Under the pieces are notes generated by a model. It had not been told where the DNA came from, searched no databases, and worked only from the letters and a program-made list of their open reading frames with translations. The translations under genes were made by a program, and so were the position numbers. Positions 34,827 through 43,830 of a stretch of 64,000 nt of DNA are shown here, one piece after another; within the stretch, counting starts at the first letter, position 1, and every line of letters starts with the position of its first letter. This DNA is from Rosenbergiella metrosideri (GTDB lineage: Bacteria > Pseudomonadota > Gammaproteobacteria > Enterobacterales > Enterobacteriaceae). The DNA is taken from NCBI RefSeq assembly GCF_022602565.1, contig NZ_JALBCV010000001.1:181193-245192 (forward strand). Direction: 5' to 3'.

Positions 34827-35456
34827 TTACATATCTTCTTCTTCGTCCTCATCTTCCCAACCGAAACGCTCGATTAAGAATTGTGTCGCAGCTTCCACCC
34901 CCGCAGCAGAAATGGTATGCACCAGCTCTGGTTCGATTATCACTTGGCAGGAAATACCGTGTTGATTGAGTGTGACTTGCGCATTAAGTGTCTCTTGGGC
35001 CGGTACGACCTCATCCGCTTCACCATGCACTAATAAGACCTCAGCCGAGGTGGTGGGTACTTGGGTGGGCGCTTCAATTAACCGCCCAGAAAACCCAACT
35101 AAGCCGATAACGTTATACTGGCTGCGTAACAAGATATCGAGTGCAATCATCGTCCCTTGTGAAAAACCCACCAATACAATCTGATCCTGAGCGGCATCGA
35201 TATCATGCTGTTGCATGATGGTATTAAGGATCTGATCAACGGCTCGACGTGCATCGTTCAAGCGTTGTTGCAGATTTTCTGGGGTAGTATCCGCCAGACT
35301 AAACCACTGATAGCCCATGCCCGCTTCGCAAAGTTGTGGCGCATTGGGCGAGGCATAGCGTAGTCCGGGTAAGGAGCCTGCCCAGAATTCGCCCAGCCCT
35401 TTTAAATCGTTGCCGTCACTACCATAACCGTGTAACAGAATGACTAATTTTTTCAT
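34827..35456 (-). CDS. Alpha/beta hydrolase, phospholipase/carboxylesterase family
   Basis: 209 aa. LLHGYGSDGNDLKGLGEFWA at the start, the nucleophile elbow VGFSQGTMIALDIL (Ser about residue 116), Asp in LVHGEADEVVP (about 164) and His in PELVHTISAAG (about 194) make a complete triad. This is the acyl-protein thioesterase/YpfH-type group of small esterases. The C terminus is a run of acidic residues (WEDEDEEEDM) that is unusual and may be a tail or disordered end. Physiological substrate unknown. Confidence 0.85.
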   Translation of the reverse strand: MKKLVILLHGYGSDGNDLKGLGEFWAGSLPGLRYASPNAPQLCEAGMGYQWFSLADTTPENLQQRLNDARRAVDQILNTIMQQHDIDAAQDQIVLVGFSQGTMIALDILLRSQYNVIGLVGFSGRLIEAPTQVPTTSAEVLLVHGEADEVVPAQETLNAQVTLNQHGISCQVIIEPELVHTISAAGVEAATQFLIERFGWEDEDEEEDM

Positions 35457-35469
35457 TAAAAATCCTTTA

Positions 35470-37098
35470 TTAAGATTGCGAGACCACTGCGCGAGCAGCC
35501 TGGCGACTCTCTTCTGCGCTTAATAAACGCAGGTGACCTTGTTGCATAGCATAGACACGATCGGCGACATCGAAATAGTCATCGTCATGGCTAATAATTA
35601 GTAATGTTTTCCCAAGTTGCTTCAACCAAGGGAGTAATTCGCGATAGAAATAGCGTCTGAACTGCGGATCTTGTTCTGCGGCCCATTCGTCAAGGAATAG
35701 GATATCGCGTTTCTCCGCCATGGCAAGCAGCAGCGCGACGCGTTTACTCTGCCCCGCCGACAATGACAAGGTGCTGAGCTGATGATTATTGATCGTGATT
35801 TTATTCGTAAGCTGCAGGCGTGCCAACCACTCCGCGGCTAAGGCATGGTCGCTTTCACTCGGCTCAATAAAGACAGTGTCGAAGAGATAGGGTTTGGTAA
35901 ACACCACCGAAAACAGCGACAGTAAACTTTTACTGTCAATTACCTGATCGTCACAATAGGCATGTCCCTGTGCCATGGGATAAAGCCCAGTCAGTAATAA
36001 ACTTAATGTCGATTTTCCCGAGCCGTTGGCTCCAATAATAAACAGAGTCTCGCCGCGGTTGACAGTCATCGACAGCGGCCCCACTTGAAATCCATTATCT
36101 GGGTATTGCCACGTCATATTGTCCCAGTGCAATTGTTGCCAGTTTTCTATTACTTTATGGCTTTCATCCAGTTGCGCTGGAGGCTTCGCTGGCAGCAGTT
36201 CATTGATTTTCTTAAAGGCTAACTCACCGGACAGTAAGGTCGGGTAGGCGCCAATAGCCTGTAATAGCGGGGTGCGCATAAAGAGAATCGTTAAGGAGAA
36301 AGAGGAGGCTACCGCCATCGAGACCCATCCTTGTGTCTCGGCAAGTAAAAATATTACGCCAATTAACCCAAGCATCATAATATTTGACCAGTTAATCGCG
36401 GAAAGATGGTAACTGTCGGCCTTAATGATATTTTGCTTATACCCCAACGCCGCGGTCTGATAGTGGCTTTCATAGAAGTGTTTAGCCCGTGCCGGGTTTA
36501 ATGCTAGCTCTTTTCTGCCTTGGATCACGACCTGAAATGAGGATTGTAAATCGCTTTCATGATGCCTGACTTTCGCAATGTGCTGGTATACCTTACTGAC
36601 CATCTTATAACCTAGCGTAAAGGTGACGACTAACCAACCTATCGTAATCAGTAACACCGGAATCGATAGATAGCCCAGATAGCCGATCGCAACGAGGGCC
36701 AGAACAATACCTTGGATCAATTCAGGTAACCTGACGAACGCTAAGGTAATATTACGAATATCAGGCCCCAATAGCGCGAGTAATTCCCCCTCGCCCTTCG
36801 CTTCAAGCGTGGCAATCGGAGTATTCATCATCTGCCAGACCATCGACGAACGTTTACGCCAGATAAATTGGTGACCCAGGGTGGTGAGGCTCCACTGCGC
36901 ACCAAGGGTCGTCACCAATAATAAGATGAGTAGGCCCAGCATTTTGCTGATTCCTAATGCCAAAGAGTGTTCGGCCAATAGCCCATGATTGATCCATGAG
37001 ATAATCGCGATTCCTAATCCGGCACTCAATAAGTTCAGTAAGATGATGGCGCTGAAAGCCAGCGTGTGCTGGCGGAGAATGGTTTTCAGTAGTTGCAT
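35470..37098 (-). CDS. SyrD/YojI-type cyclic peptide ABC exporter
   Basis: 542 aa, with six membrane segments in the first 300 residues and an ATPase domain in the last 230: Walker A GANGSGKST (about 354-362), signature LSAGQSKRVALLLA, Walker B DILFLDEWAAEQDP and the His switch SHDDDYFDVADR. This single-protein half-transporter matches recalled E. coli YojI (microcin J25 export) and SyrD/PvdE siderophore-related exporters. It lies 49 bp downstream of the siderophore receptor gene on the same strand, so iron-linked control and a peptide or siderophore substrate are likely. Confidence 0.86.
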   Translation of the reverse strand: MQLLKTILRQHTLAFSAIILLNLLSAGLGIAIISWINHGLLAEHSLALGISKMLGLLILLLVTTLGAQWSLTTLGHQFIWRKRSSMVWQMMNTPIATLEAKGEGELLALLGPDIRNITLAFVRLPELIQGIVLALVAIGYLGYLSIPVLLITIGWLVVTFTLGYKMVSKVYQHIAKVRHHESDLQSSFQVVIQGRKELALNPARAKHFYESHYQTAALGYKQNIIKADSYHLSAINWSNIMMLGLIGVIFLLAETQGWVSMAVASSFSLTILFMRTPLLQAIGAYPTLLSGELAFKKINELLPAKPPAQLDESHKVIENWQQLHWDNMTWQYPDNGFQVGPLSMTVNRGETLFIIGANGSGKSTLSLLLTGLYPMAQGHAYCDDQVIDSKSLLSLFSVVFTKPYLFDTVFIEPSESDHALAAEWLARLQLTNKITINNHQLSTLSLSAGQSKRVALLLAMAEKRDILFLDEWAAEQDPQFRRYFYRELLPWLKQLGKTLLIISHDDDYFDVADRVYAMQQGHLRLLSAEESRQAARAVVSQS

Positions 37099-37146
37099 AA
37101 TTAGCTTATGTTAGTACTCGGGAGTTACCTCCCGAGTGGCGATGCC

Positions 37147-39387
37147 TTAAAAATCAAGGCTCATAGAGAGTTTGTAAGTACGGGGATCACCCTGTGTCAA
37201 ATAACCATTATTAGTCCCGACGGTATCCCAATATTTTTCGTTGGTGACGTTTTCCACTCCAGCCCGCCATGTGATCGCACTGACCGTAGACGACTGGATC
37301 GGCATTTGATATTGCACGCCCATATCAAGGCGCGTCCAGCTTGGGATTCGTAGGGTATTCGCGCTGTTAACATATTGGCGACTGGTATGGAGTAAATTTG
37401 CCTGCACCATTAACCCCTCGACCCGTGGAATATCCCACTCGGTACCTAAAGTCCATTGGTTGCGCGGCACGCCCACCGCATCCTTGCCATCATAACTTAC
37501 CCAGCGTTTATTTTCATAGCCATTGGCATTGGACATTTTAGGACGTAGCCAAGTAGAACCTGCATTGACACGCCAACCTAACACCGGCTCACCAAAGACA
37601 TTCACCTCTACACCTTGGTTGCGCTGTTCACCTGCTAGACGATACACGTTATCACTGCCGGTTAAGCCGACCTGACGACGCATATCAAATAGCGCAATAT
37701 TCCCGCCATAACGGCCCTTTTCAACCTTAACACCGACTTCGTTTTGGCGGGTACGTCCGAGCCCGACAATGTAACCCGAGTTAGCGGTTGATGAAGGTGC
37801 TGTGCCTGACGCCTGTAGCCCCTCAATATGGTTAGCATACAGTGATAACCAGTCCGTGGCTTTAAACACCACGCCATAGACCGGCGACCATCGGTGAGCT
37901 TTCAATGCGGCACTCTTATCTTCTACGCCTTGATAGCTGTAATTTTTTACATCGATATGTTGGTAACGCGCGCCAGCGGTAACCAGCAGGCGATCCTGCC
38001 AAAACCCTAAAGTATCGGATAACGCGACACCATTATTGATATTTTTGCTGCGGATATGGGGGTTAGCCATATTACCATCAGAAAAGGTCGTAGCTGGAGA
38101 GGACTGTGGACGGGGATCGTAGATCGTGCCGAAATTCTGCGCGCTCGACATCGTATAGGCGCTGGCACTGCGATTATAGATCCCTGAATAATTCATATTC
38201 AGTTGATGGCTAACTGGACCAGTATCGACTTTACCCCGTAGGCCGATCATTCCACTGGTGGTATCTGACTTATAATGTGTCGTTAAACGGGTTACCGTTG
38301 AACGTCCTGCCATATCGCTTACTAATGGCGCACCGCTTGCCGACCATTCATTATTATGACTGCTGCCAATCGCGCTATACACGACCCACTTATCGTTAAG
38401 ATGATAATCGTTTTTCATCATCACATAACGGCTTTCTAAATCCGCATAGTTCCACGCTGAGCTGTAGTTGGTTCGATTACCAGGTACGCTTGGCACGCTG
38501 GGTAGCGTGATAACGTTATTCAAGGTGTTAAGGCGAATACCCACGCGGCCATGGTGGATGGTGGATTTGACATAACCCATGTCTAATGAGCTTTCTAGCT
38601 TGTCGCCATGATAGTCCAATCCTAAGAAGGCACCCGTGGTACGGTCACGTTCTTTGTGGATCTCGGTTTCGCCTTCACGATGGACAACGTTAGCCCTTAC
38701 CCCAAATTGATCGTTATCACCGAAACGGCGTCCGACATCGGCACTGACTCCGGCTTGGCCTCGACCAGTGTAATCGACGCTAACACGCTGAGTCGGCTCT
38801 GAACCCGCCCGTTTAGGCTCAATATTAACGTTTCCACCTACACCACTGCCTGCGGCAGGCACGCCATTGAGGAAGGCGCTGGAGCCTTTAATCACCTCCA
38901 CGCGCTCGACGGCTTCGAGAGGCAAAATTTGGCGCGGTAAAATTCCATAGAGGCCCCCCAAAGCAATATCGTCCGCTGACAGATCAAAGCCACGGATACG
39001 AAAGCCTTGAGAAAAGTTACCGTATCCTCTGACGTTCTGTACCGAGGCATCGTTTTTCATCACATCCGCAAGATTTCTCGCTTGCTGATGCTCGATGAGT
39101 TTAGCGGTATACCCAACCACGTTAAACGGTACATCCAGCGCCTTCTGTTCCCCCAACGCGCCCAAGCGTCCGCCGTTGGCAATGTTACCATCGAGAAAAG
39201 CCGGAATGAGGTGTTGGCCATTAGCATTATCGGTGGCTGCTGGCGTAGCCGTCACCACCAGGGTGTTGGGTGAGGTGGCCGCGAAAACACTATAGGTTAA
39301 GGGCAAAAGGCTTAACGAAATAGCCTGCGCAAGGCGTTTTTGTCGACCTGTAGGGGAAGTAAGAGGCATAAAGTATCCGTTTTTCAT
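37147..39387 (-). CDS. TonB-dependent siderophore receptor (FcuA/ferrichrome-type)
   Basis: 746 aa from ATG at 39387 (an internal ATG at 39369 is also possible). A signal peptide ends at VFAA. The TonB box is NTLVVTATPA. The plug follows (DVPFNVVGYTAKLIEHQQARNLADVM...GNFSQGFRIRGFDL...VEVIKGSSAFLNGVP), then a barrel ending in the terminal Phe (YKLSMSLDF). The plug style is that of FcuA-like ferrichrome receptors rather than E. coli FhuA. It is divergent from fhuF with the large palindrome between them. Confidence 0.88.
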   Translation of the reverse strand: MKNGYFMPLTSPTGRQKRLAQAISLSLLPLTYSVFAATSPNTLVVTATPAATDNANGQHLIPAFLDGNIANGGRLGALGEQKALDVPFNVVGYTAKLIEHQQARNLADVMKNDASVQNVRGYGNFSQGFRIRGFDLSADDIALGGLYGILPRQILPLEAVERVEVIKGSSAFLNGVPAAGSGVGGNVNIEPKRAGSEPTQRVSVDYTGRGQAGVSADVGRRFGDNDQFGVRANVVHREGETEIHKERDRTTGAFLGLDYHGDKLESSLDMGYVKSTIHHGRVGIRLNTLNNVITLPSVPSVPGNRTNYSSAWNYADLESRYVMMKNDYHLNDKWVVYSAIGSSHNNEWSASGAPLVSDMAGRSTVTRLTTHYKSDTTSGMIGLRGKVDTGPVSHQLNMNYSGIYNRSASAYTMSSAQNFGTIYDPRPQSSPATTFSDGNMANPHIRSKNINNGVALSDTLGFWQDRLLVTAGARYQHIDVKNYSYQGVEDKSAALKAHRWSPVYGVVFKATDWLSLYANHIEGLQASGTAPSSTANSGYIVGLGRTRQNEVGVKVEKGRYGGNIALFDMRRQVGLTGSDNVYRLAGEQRNQGVEVNVFGEPVLGWRVNAGSTWLRPKMSNANGYENKRWVSYDGKDAVGVPRNQWTLGTEWDIPRVEGLMVQANLLHTSRQYVNSANTLRIPSWTRLDMGVQYQMPIQSSTVSAITWRAGVENVTNEKYWDTVGTNNGYLTQGDPRTYKLSMSLDF

Positions 39388-39430
39388 TAGGTTATGATTT
39401 GTTATTGTCACTAAACTTACAAAATGCCGA

Positions 39431-39480
39431 CAATAGTAATGCAAATATCTCTCATTTGCATTACTATTGAGAAATTTCTC
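39431..39480. promoter_or_regulatory. Large palindromic operator, probable Fur site
   Basis: A perfect 16-bp inverted repeat: CAATAGTAATGCAAAT (39431-39446), seven bases, ATTTGCATTACTATTG (39454-39469). The middle part, TGCAAAT...ATTTGCA, resembles the outer half of many Fur boxes (GCAAATGATAATCATTTGC type). Just next to it GAGAAATTTCTC (39469-39480) is another perfect palindrome. It sits between the divergent receptor and fhuF genes. Fur is the expected binder, though the arms are longer than a standard Fur box. Confidence 0.6.
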
Positions 39481-39497
39481 GTAGTGCGAGCGACAAC

Positions 39498-40172
39498 ATG
39501 TCTAGAGCAGCTCCTATCGCCCAGTCACTTCCTAAAACGTTTTCCCTAGCGACATTGCGCGCTTGCGAAAGTTTCCGAGCCTTACTCCCACAAGACTGGA
39601 ATAGCTATCGGTCGCCTGAGCAATTAGCCTGGCTATCTAAATGGTCACAGTGGTTCTTCGCCGGTACGTTATTAACCTGGGGCGAGCAGTTATTGGTCGA
39701 CCAGCGCGCTTATCCACTCTGGCAATGGGTTGGCAGTTTTTCGCTTAATGACCAGGGATTTCCTGATCCTATATCCGTCAGCCATCTCACGTTTGCGGCA
39801 CAAAGCGAGACCGAACAGTACCAAGCTATTCAGCAATTGGTCTCTGGATTTATCGCGCCGGTCTGTTCGACCCTAGCGGGGATTGCGGGACATCCTCTCG
39901 CCCTTTTTTGGAGTAACGCGGCAGTACGCTTACATCAAAGTATGCGTCGAGCGGAACAAAAACAGGCTCCAACGCACCTGTTACATCACCTTTTTGCTAC
40001 CAGACACCTACTTAATGGCGAGCGAAACCGTCTGTACCAACCTTTCACCACACTTGACCAGGCTGATAAGCCCGCGATAATACAACGACGTCATTGTTGT
40101 ATGCGCTTTCACTTGGATAAAGAGTTGTGTGCCTCTTGCCCACTTGATCGTTGCCCAACGTCAAAACGCTAA
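39498..40172 (+). CDS. fhuF: FhuF-like siderophore-iron reductase
   Basis: 224 aa. The C terminus carries four cysteines arranged CC-x9-C-x2-C (HCCMRFHLDKELCASC), which bind a [2Fe-2S] cluster in FhuF. FhuF reduces ferric hydroxamate siderophores in the cytoplasm to release iron. The recalled E. coli spacing is CC-x10-C-x2-C, so this one seems one residue shorter, and the protein is shorter than the 262-aa E. coli FhuF. It leads fhuF-fhuC-fhuD-fhuB, a four-gene run. Start ATG 39498 lacks a strong ribosome site. Confidence 0.82.
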   Translation: MSRAAPIAQSLPKTFSLATLRACESFRALLPQDWNSYRSPEQLAWLSKWSQWFFAGTLLTWGEQLLVDQRAYPLWQWVGSFSLNDQGFPDPISVSHLTFAAQSETEQYQAIQQLVSGFIAPVCSTLAGIAGHPLALFWSNAAVRLHQSMRRAEQKQAPTHLLHHLFATRHLLNGERNRLYQPFTTLDQADKPAIIQRRHCCMRFHLDKELCASCPLDRCPTSKR

Positions 40173-40182
40173 TGGAAAGCTT

Positions 40183-40983
40183 GTGAACAATGTGAGACAA
40201 AGCGAGTCGGTGCCGCTGTTTGAACTGCGCGATGCTGGGGTACAGATCGCCGGGCGTCAAATTTTGCAGCCAGTGACCCATACCTTTACCCCGGGCCGCG
40301 TGACCGGGCTAATCGGCCACAATGGTTCGGGTAAGTCGACCCTACTGAATCTACTTAGCCGTCAAAATACTCAGCATAGCGGTGATATTCTCTGGCAGAA
40401 TCGGCCTATTGCGAAGTGGCCAGCGCGCGAATTTGCGCGTCATGTCGCCTATTTACCGCAGCAATTACCACCTGCTGAAGGCATGACAGTAAAAGAATTA
40501 GTGACTTTAGGCCGCTATGCCTGGCACGGTGCCTTAAAACGGGTCAGTAGCGAAGATATGTCCTTGGTTGAGGATGCAATCCGAAGTGTCGATTTGCACT
40601 GGGCGAGCGACACCCTCGTCGAACAACTCTCTGGTGGTGAACGGCAGCGAGCATGGCTTGCGATGTGCGTGGTGCAAGCGAGTCACTGTTTGTTATTGGA
40701 TGAACCCACCTCAGCGCTGGATATCGCCCACCAAAAAGAGGTACTTCAGGTCATTCATGATCTGTCTCGTACTCGCCAGCTTACGGTTGTCATGGTATTG
40801 CATGATATCAATATGGCGGCACGATTTTGCGACGAGTTTGTGGCGTTACGGCAAGGTGCAACCGTGTTTAAAGGTGATGCACAAGCCTTGATGACCGCCG
40901 AACAACTCTCCGCGATTTACCATGTTCCAATGGGCGTGACCCATCCCGATCCTCTATTACCGCCTATTAGCTATGTCAAATAA
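40183..40983 (+). CDS. fhuC: Hydroxamate siderophore ABC transporter ATPase FhuC
   Basis: 266 aa if started at GTG 40183; an alternative GTG lies at 40192 and an open frame reaches 40129 inside fhuF. Walker A GHNGSGKST, the linker AYLPQQLPPAEGMTVKELV, signature LSGGERQRAWLAM, Walker B CLLLDEPTSALDIAHQ and the His switch VLHDINMAARF are all close to E. coli FhuC. It energises uptake of ferrichrome-type siderophores through FhuB. It overlaps fhuD by 11 bp. Confidence 0.92.
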   Translation: MNNVRQSESVPLFELRDAGVQIAGRQILQPVTHTFTPGRVTGLIGHNGSGKSTLLNLLSRQNTQHSGDILWQNRPIAKWPAREFARHVAYLPQQLPPAEGMTVKELVTLGRYAWHGALKRVSSEDMSLVEDAIRSVDLHWASDTLVEQLSGGERQRAWLAMCVVQASHCLLLDEPTSALDIAHQKEVLQVIHDLSRTRQLTVVMVLHDINMAARFCDEFVALRQGATVFKGDAQALMTAEQLSAIYHVPMGVTHPDPLLPPISYVK

Positions 40984-41875
40984 GCCTATTCACCTTACCC
41001 GTCGGCGTTTACTGCAATATGGCCTTGGGATTGGCGTTGCATCGAGTCTTTCTCCCTCATTGCGCGCAGCGACTCTGCCGCAACCTCGCATAGCCGCACT
41101 GGATTGGACAGCTGTTGAGCTTATCAACGGTGTCGGATTAACCCCCTATGCGGTCAGTGATATCCCGAGCTATCGACAATGGGTTGTGACACCGTCACTT
41201 CCTGCCACGACTGTAGAATTAGGGCTACGTAATGAGCCAAATCTCGAGCTTCTTGCGCAGCTGCGCCCCGATATCATGATTTTGCCCTTCTATTCCCCTT
41301 TACCGGAAAGCAGGCTACGACAATTTGGTGAAGTCATCCGTTATCCTTTTACTCTGCCAGGTAAAAAAATTCTCAGCATTGCCCGCGACAATCTACAACA
41401 ACTTGGCCGCCACCTTGGCCGTGAAGCCTACGCGCAGCGCAGTATAACGGCATGGCAGGCAAGCATGACGGCTGCTCACCAACAGCTGGCACCTTGGCAG
41501 GGCAAACGGCTATTGCTGTATAGTTTTTTGAGTCCGCGCCAAGTTTTAGTCATGTCACCCAGTAGCCTCTTTGGTGAGGTATTAGCGTATTTAGGGTTAG
41601 AGTGTGCGTGGCAAGGCAGTGCAAACATGTGGGGGAGCGCCGTTATCGGGGTCGAACAACTCTACCCTGTCGAAACAGATATCGCGATTGAGTTTATGCA
41701 TGGCGAACGTGGAGCAACGCGGGCCGTGCCGCAGTCTGGCCTCTGGCAGAAAATGCCCTTTATGCAGCAGCACAACCACTATCAAGTAGAAGGTGCATGG
41801 ATGTACGGCGGACTTCACGCCGCATTGCGTTTTACTGAGCAACTTCTTCATTTGTCAGGACAATGGCATGACTAA
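40973..41875 (+). CDS. fhuD: Hydroxamate siderophore-binding periplasmic protein FhuD
   Basis: 300 aa. The start carries a twin-arginine-like signal (TRRRLLQYGLGIGVASSL), followed by the class III binding-protein fold: RIAALDWTAVELINGVGLTP, RNEPNLELLAQLRPDIMILP, YSFLSPRQVLVMSPSSLFGEVL and VIGVEQL. This is FhuD-like throughout. The overlap with fhuB is 8 bp, which suggests translational coupling. Confidence 0.9.
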   Translation: MSNKPIHLTRRRLLQYGLGIGVASSLSPSLRAATLPQPRIAALDWTAVELINGVGLTPYAVSDIPSYRQWVVTPSLPATTVELGLRNEPNLELLAQLRPDIMILPFYSPLPESRLRQFGEVIRYPFTLPGKKILSIARDNLQQLGRHLGREAYAQRSITAWQASMTAAHQQLAPWQGKRLLLYSFLSPRQVLVMSPSSLFGEVLAYLGLECAWQGSANMWGSAVIGVEQLYPVETDIAIEFMHGERGATRAVPQSGLWQKMPFMQQHNHYQVEGAWMYGGLHAALRFTEQLLHLSGQWHD

Positions 41876-43793
41876 ACTTCGGACAGGATTTGCTTTCACC
41901 TTGCTAGCATTACTGATCGTTCTGCTCATTGGCTGGAATCTGCATCATTTAGTCAACAGTAGTGCGACACAACCCGGTATGGCAGCACTGTTGTGGTCAC
42001 AAAGCTATCTACCGCGGATAACGGTTGCCCTGTTGGCGGGGGCAGCATTAGGCCTTTGTGGGCTGTTAGCACAACTGGTGTTGAAAAATCCTCTTGCTGA
42101 GCCTGCAACGCTAGGTATTGCTTCCGGATCTCAATTGGGCACAACCCTTGCCTTATTCGCGGGTGTCACGCCTTGGGTCACGCAGAGTTTCGCGCTGGCG
42201 GGAGGTTTTGTCACTACTGCTATGATCTATGCTTTGAGCCGCCACCGAGGGATGTCGCCTTTAACCTTGTTGCTGACGGGAATGGTGATGGGGCTTTTTT
42301 GTTCCGCATTACAAAATGGCCTCGTGCTGTTCCATCATGAACAGATGCAATCCCTCTTTATCTGGAATAGCGGTAATTTAGCGCAGAACGATTGGTCGGT
42401 CGTCACGCAACTCTTGCCTATGTTAGTGGCCGTCACGGTGCTGATCTTGTTCAGCGCGCGCGCCCTGGCCTTACTCAAACTGTCTGATGAAGTTGTCGAT
42501 AGTTTAGGCGGTGATAGCCGATGCTATCGTTTATTTGCCTTGGGACTGATGGCATTACTTGCCGCCTGGACCGTCAGTCAAGTTGGCTTAATCAGTTTTA
42601 TCGGGTTATTTGCGCCGCAAATCACTCGGCTATTTCCGCGATTATCATTTAAAAGAGGCCTGCTATTGGGGATGGCGTTTGGCGCGGGCTTATTACTCTT
42701 TTGTGACCAATTGGCGCTGTTCGCCGAGGCCTTCAATTGGCAGATCAGTGCTGGGAACATCACGGCGATTATTGGTATTCCTTTGATGTTACTGATCATT
42801 GTTAAGGCGCGTTTCCCGCACCCGCCTGCTTTAGGCAGTACTGCCGTCAAAGTCCTTATCCTGCCCAACGTCGCTAAGGTGTTTCTATTGCTCACCCTAC
42901 TTGGCGCAGCATTCTTAGCATTTACCTTGACGCACGCCTCCCACGGGTGGCTAATCAGTTTGGGCGACCCCTATGATTTACGCTGGCCAAGATCGTTGAT
43001 GGCAGTCGGCTGTGGAGGGTTGCTCGCGAGCGCTGGGGTAATTTTACAGCGGTTAACCAGTAATCCCCTCGCTAGTCCAGAAGTGTTGGGAATTAATAGC
43101 GGTGCTGCTTGCGCCGTCGTGCTGTTACTGGTATTGATGCCAAGTGCAAGCGCCCTACTGCTATTTCATGTGGCGGCATTGGGCGCGATGATAAGCCTAG
43201 GTATCATTATCCTATTTGCGATCAATGCCAGTGATCAAACGCCAAAAATTCTCCTTGTCGGGACGGCGTTAGGCGCGTTTTCATTAGCCTTGATTACGCT
43301 GTTTTTAGCCTCAGGCGCACCGAATAGTAGCGTTATTATCAGTTGGTTATCAGGATCAACTTGGGGAGCGACACCGCAAAAGGCCCTTGCGGCGATAGTC
43401 GGCTTGGGAGTCAGCCTGCCGATCAGTTTGCTCTTCACACGCTGGTTAACCCTGCTACCGCTAGGAAAAACAGTGGCATCGTCACGCGGTTTATCCCTGC
43501 GCGTCAGCACCACACTATTGATTATTTGGTGTGCTGCCTTAAGTGCTGGTGCAACACTTCTGCTGGGACCGATGAGTTTTGTCGGTCTGTTAGCACCGCA
43601 AGCTGCGCGTTATTTGGGGATTTACCGTTTTGGACGCGCGCTATGGGTCAGCGTGATCTGTGGGGCACTGTTGATGTTAGCCGCCGATTTCATCGGTAGA
43701 CTGGTCATGTGGCCATTCCAAGTGCCTGCAGGGATAGTAGCGGTTATTCTGGGTGCGCCAGCTTTGTTATGGTTGCTGTATCGGCGACCTTGA
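41868..43793 (+). CDS. fhuB: Hydroxamate siderophore ABC permease FhuB (double-domain)
   Basis: 641 aa from ATG at 41868; the frame runs further upstream inside fhuD. Two FecCD-type permease halves (about residues 1-325 and 326-641) are each seen: RITVALLAGAALGLCGLLAQLVLKNPLAEPATLGI and, in the second half, RSLMAVGCGGLLASAGVILQRLTSNPLASPEVLGI. This fused layout is typical of FhuB (about 660 aa in E. coli). About 18-20 membrane segments. The 3' end is followed by a hairpin. Confidence 0.92.
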   Translation: MTKLRTGFAFTLLALLIVLLIGWNLHHLVNSSATQPGMAALLWSQSYLPRITVALLAGAALGLCGLLAQLVLKNPLAEPATLGIASGSQLGTTLALFAGVTPWVTQSFALAGGFVTTAMIYALSRHRGMSPLTLLLTGMVMGLFCSALQNGLVLFHHEQMQSLFIWNSGNLAQNDWSVVTQLLPMLVAVTVLILFSARALALLKLSDEVVDSLGGDSRCYRLFALGLMALLAAWTVSQVGLISFIGLFAPQITRLFPRLSFKRGLLLGMAFGAGLLLFCDQLALFAEAFNWQISAGNITAIIGIPLMLLIIVKARFPHPPALGSTAVKVLILPNVAKVFLLLTLLGAAFLAFTLTHASHGWLISLGDPYDLRWPRSLMAVGCGGLLASAGVILQRLTSNPLASPEVLGINSGAACAVVLLLVLMPSASALLLFHVAALGAMISLGIIILFAINASDQTPKILLVGTALGAFSLALITLFLASGAPNSSVIISWLSGSTWGATPQKALAAIVGLGVSLPISLLFTRWLTLLPLGKTVASSRGLSLRVSTTLLIIWCAALSAGATLLLGPMSFVGLLAPQAARYLGIYRFGRALWVSVICGALLMLAADFIGRLVMWPFQVPAGIVAVILGAPALLWLLYRRP

Positions 43794-43800
43794 GTTGAAA

Positions 43801-43823
43801 GCTAGCCCTGTTTAAGGGCTAGC
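43801..43823. terminator. Hairpin between fhuB and oprB
   Basis: A perfect 9-bp stem (GCTAGCCCT 43801-43809, AGGGCTAGC 43815-43823) with a 5-nt loop between convergent genes. T tracts are short, so it is a likely bidirectional terminator of moderate strength. Confidence 0.6.
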
Positions 43824-43830
43824 GGTAAGG

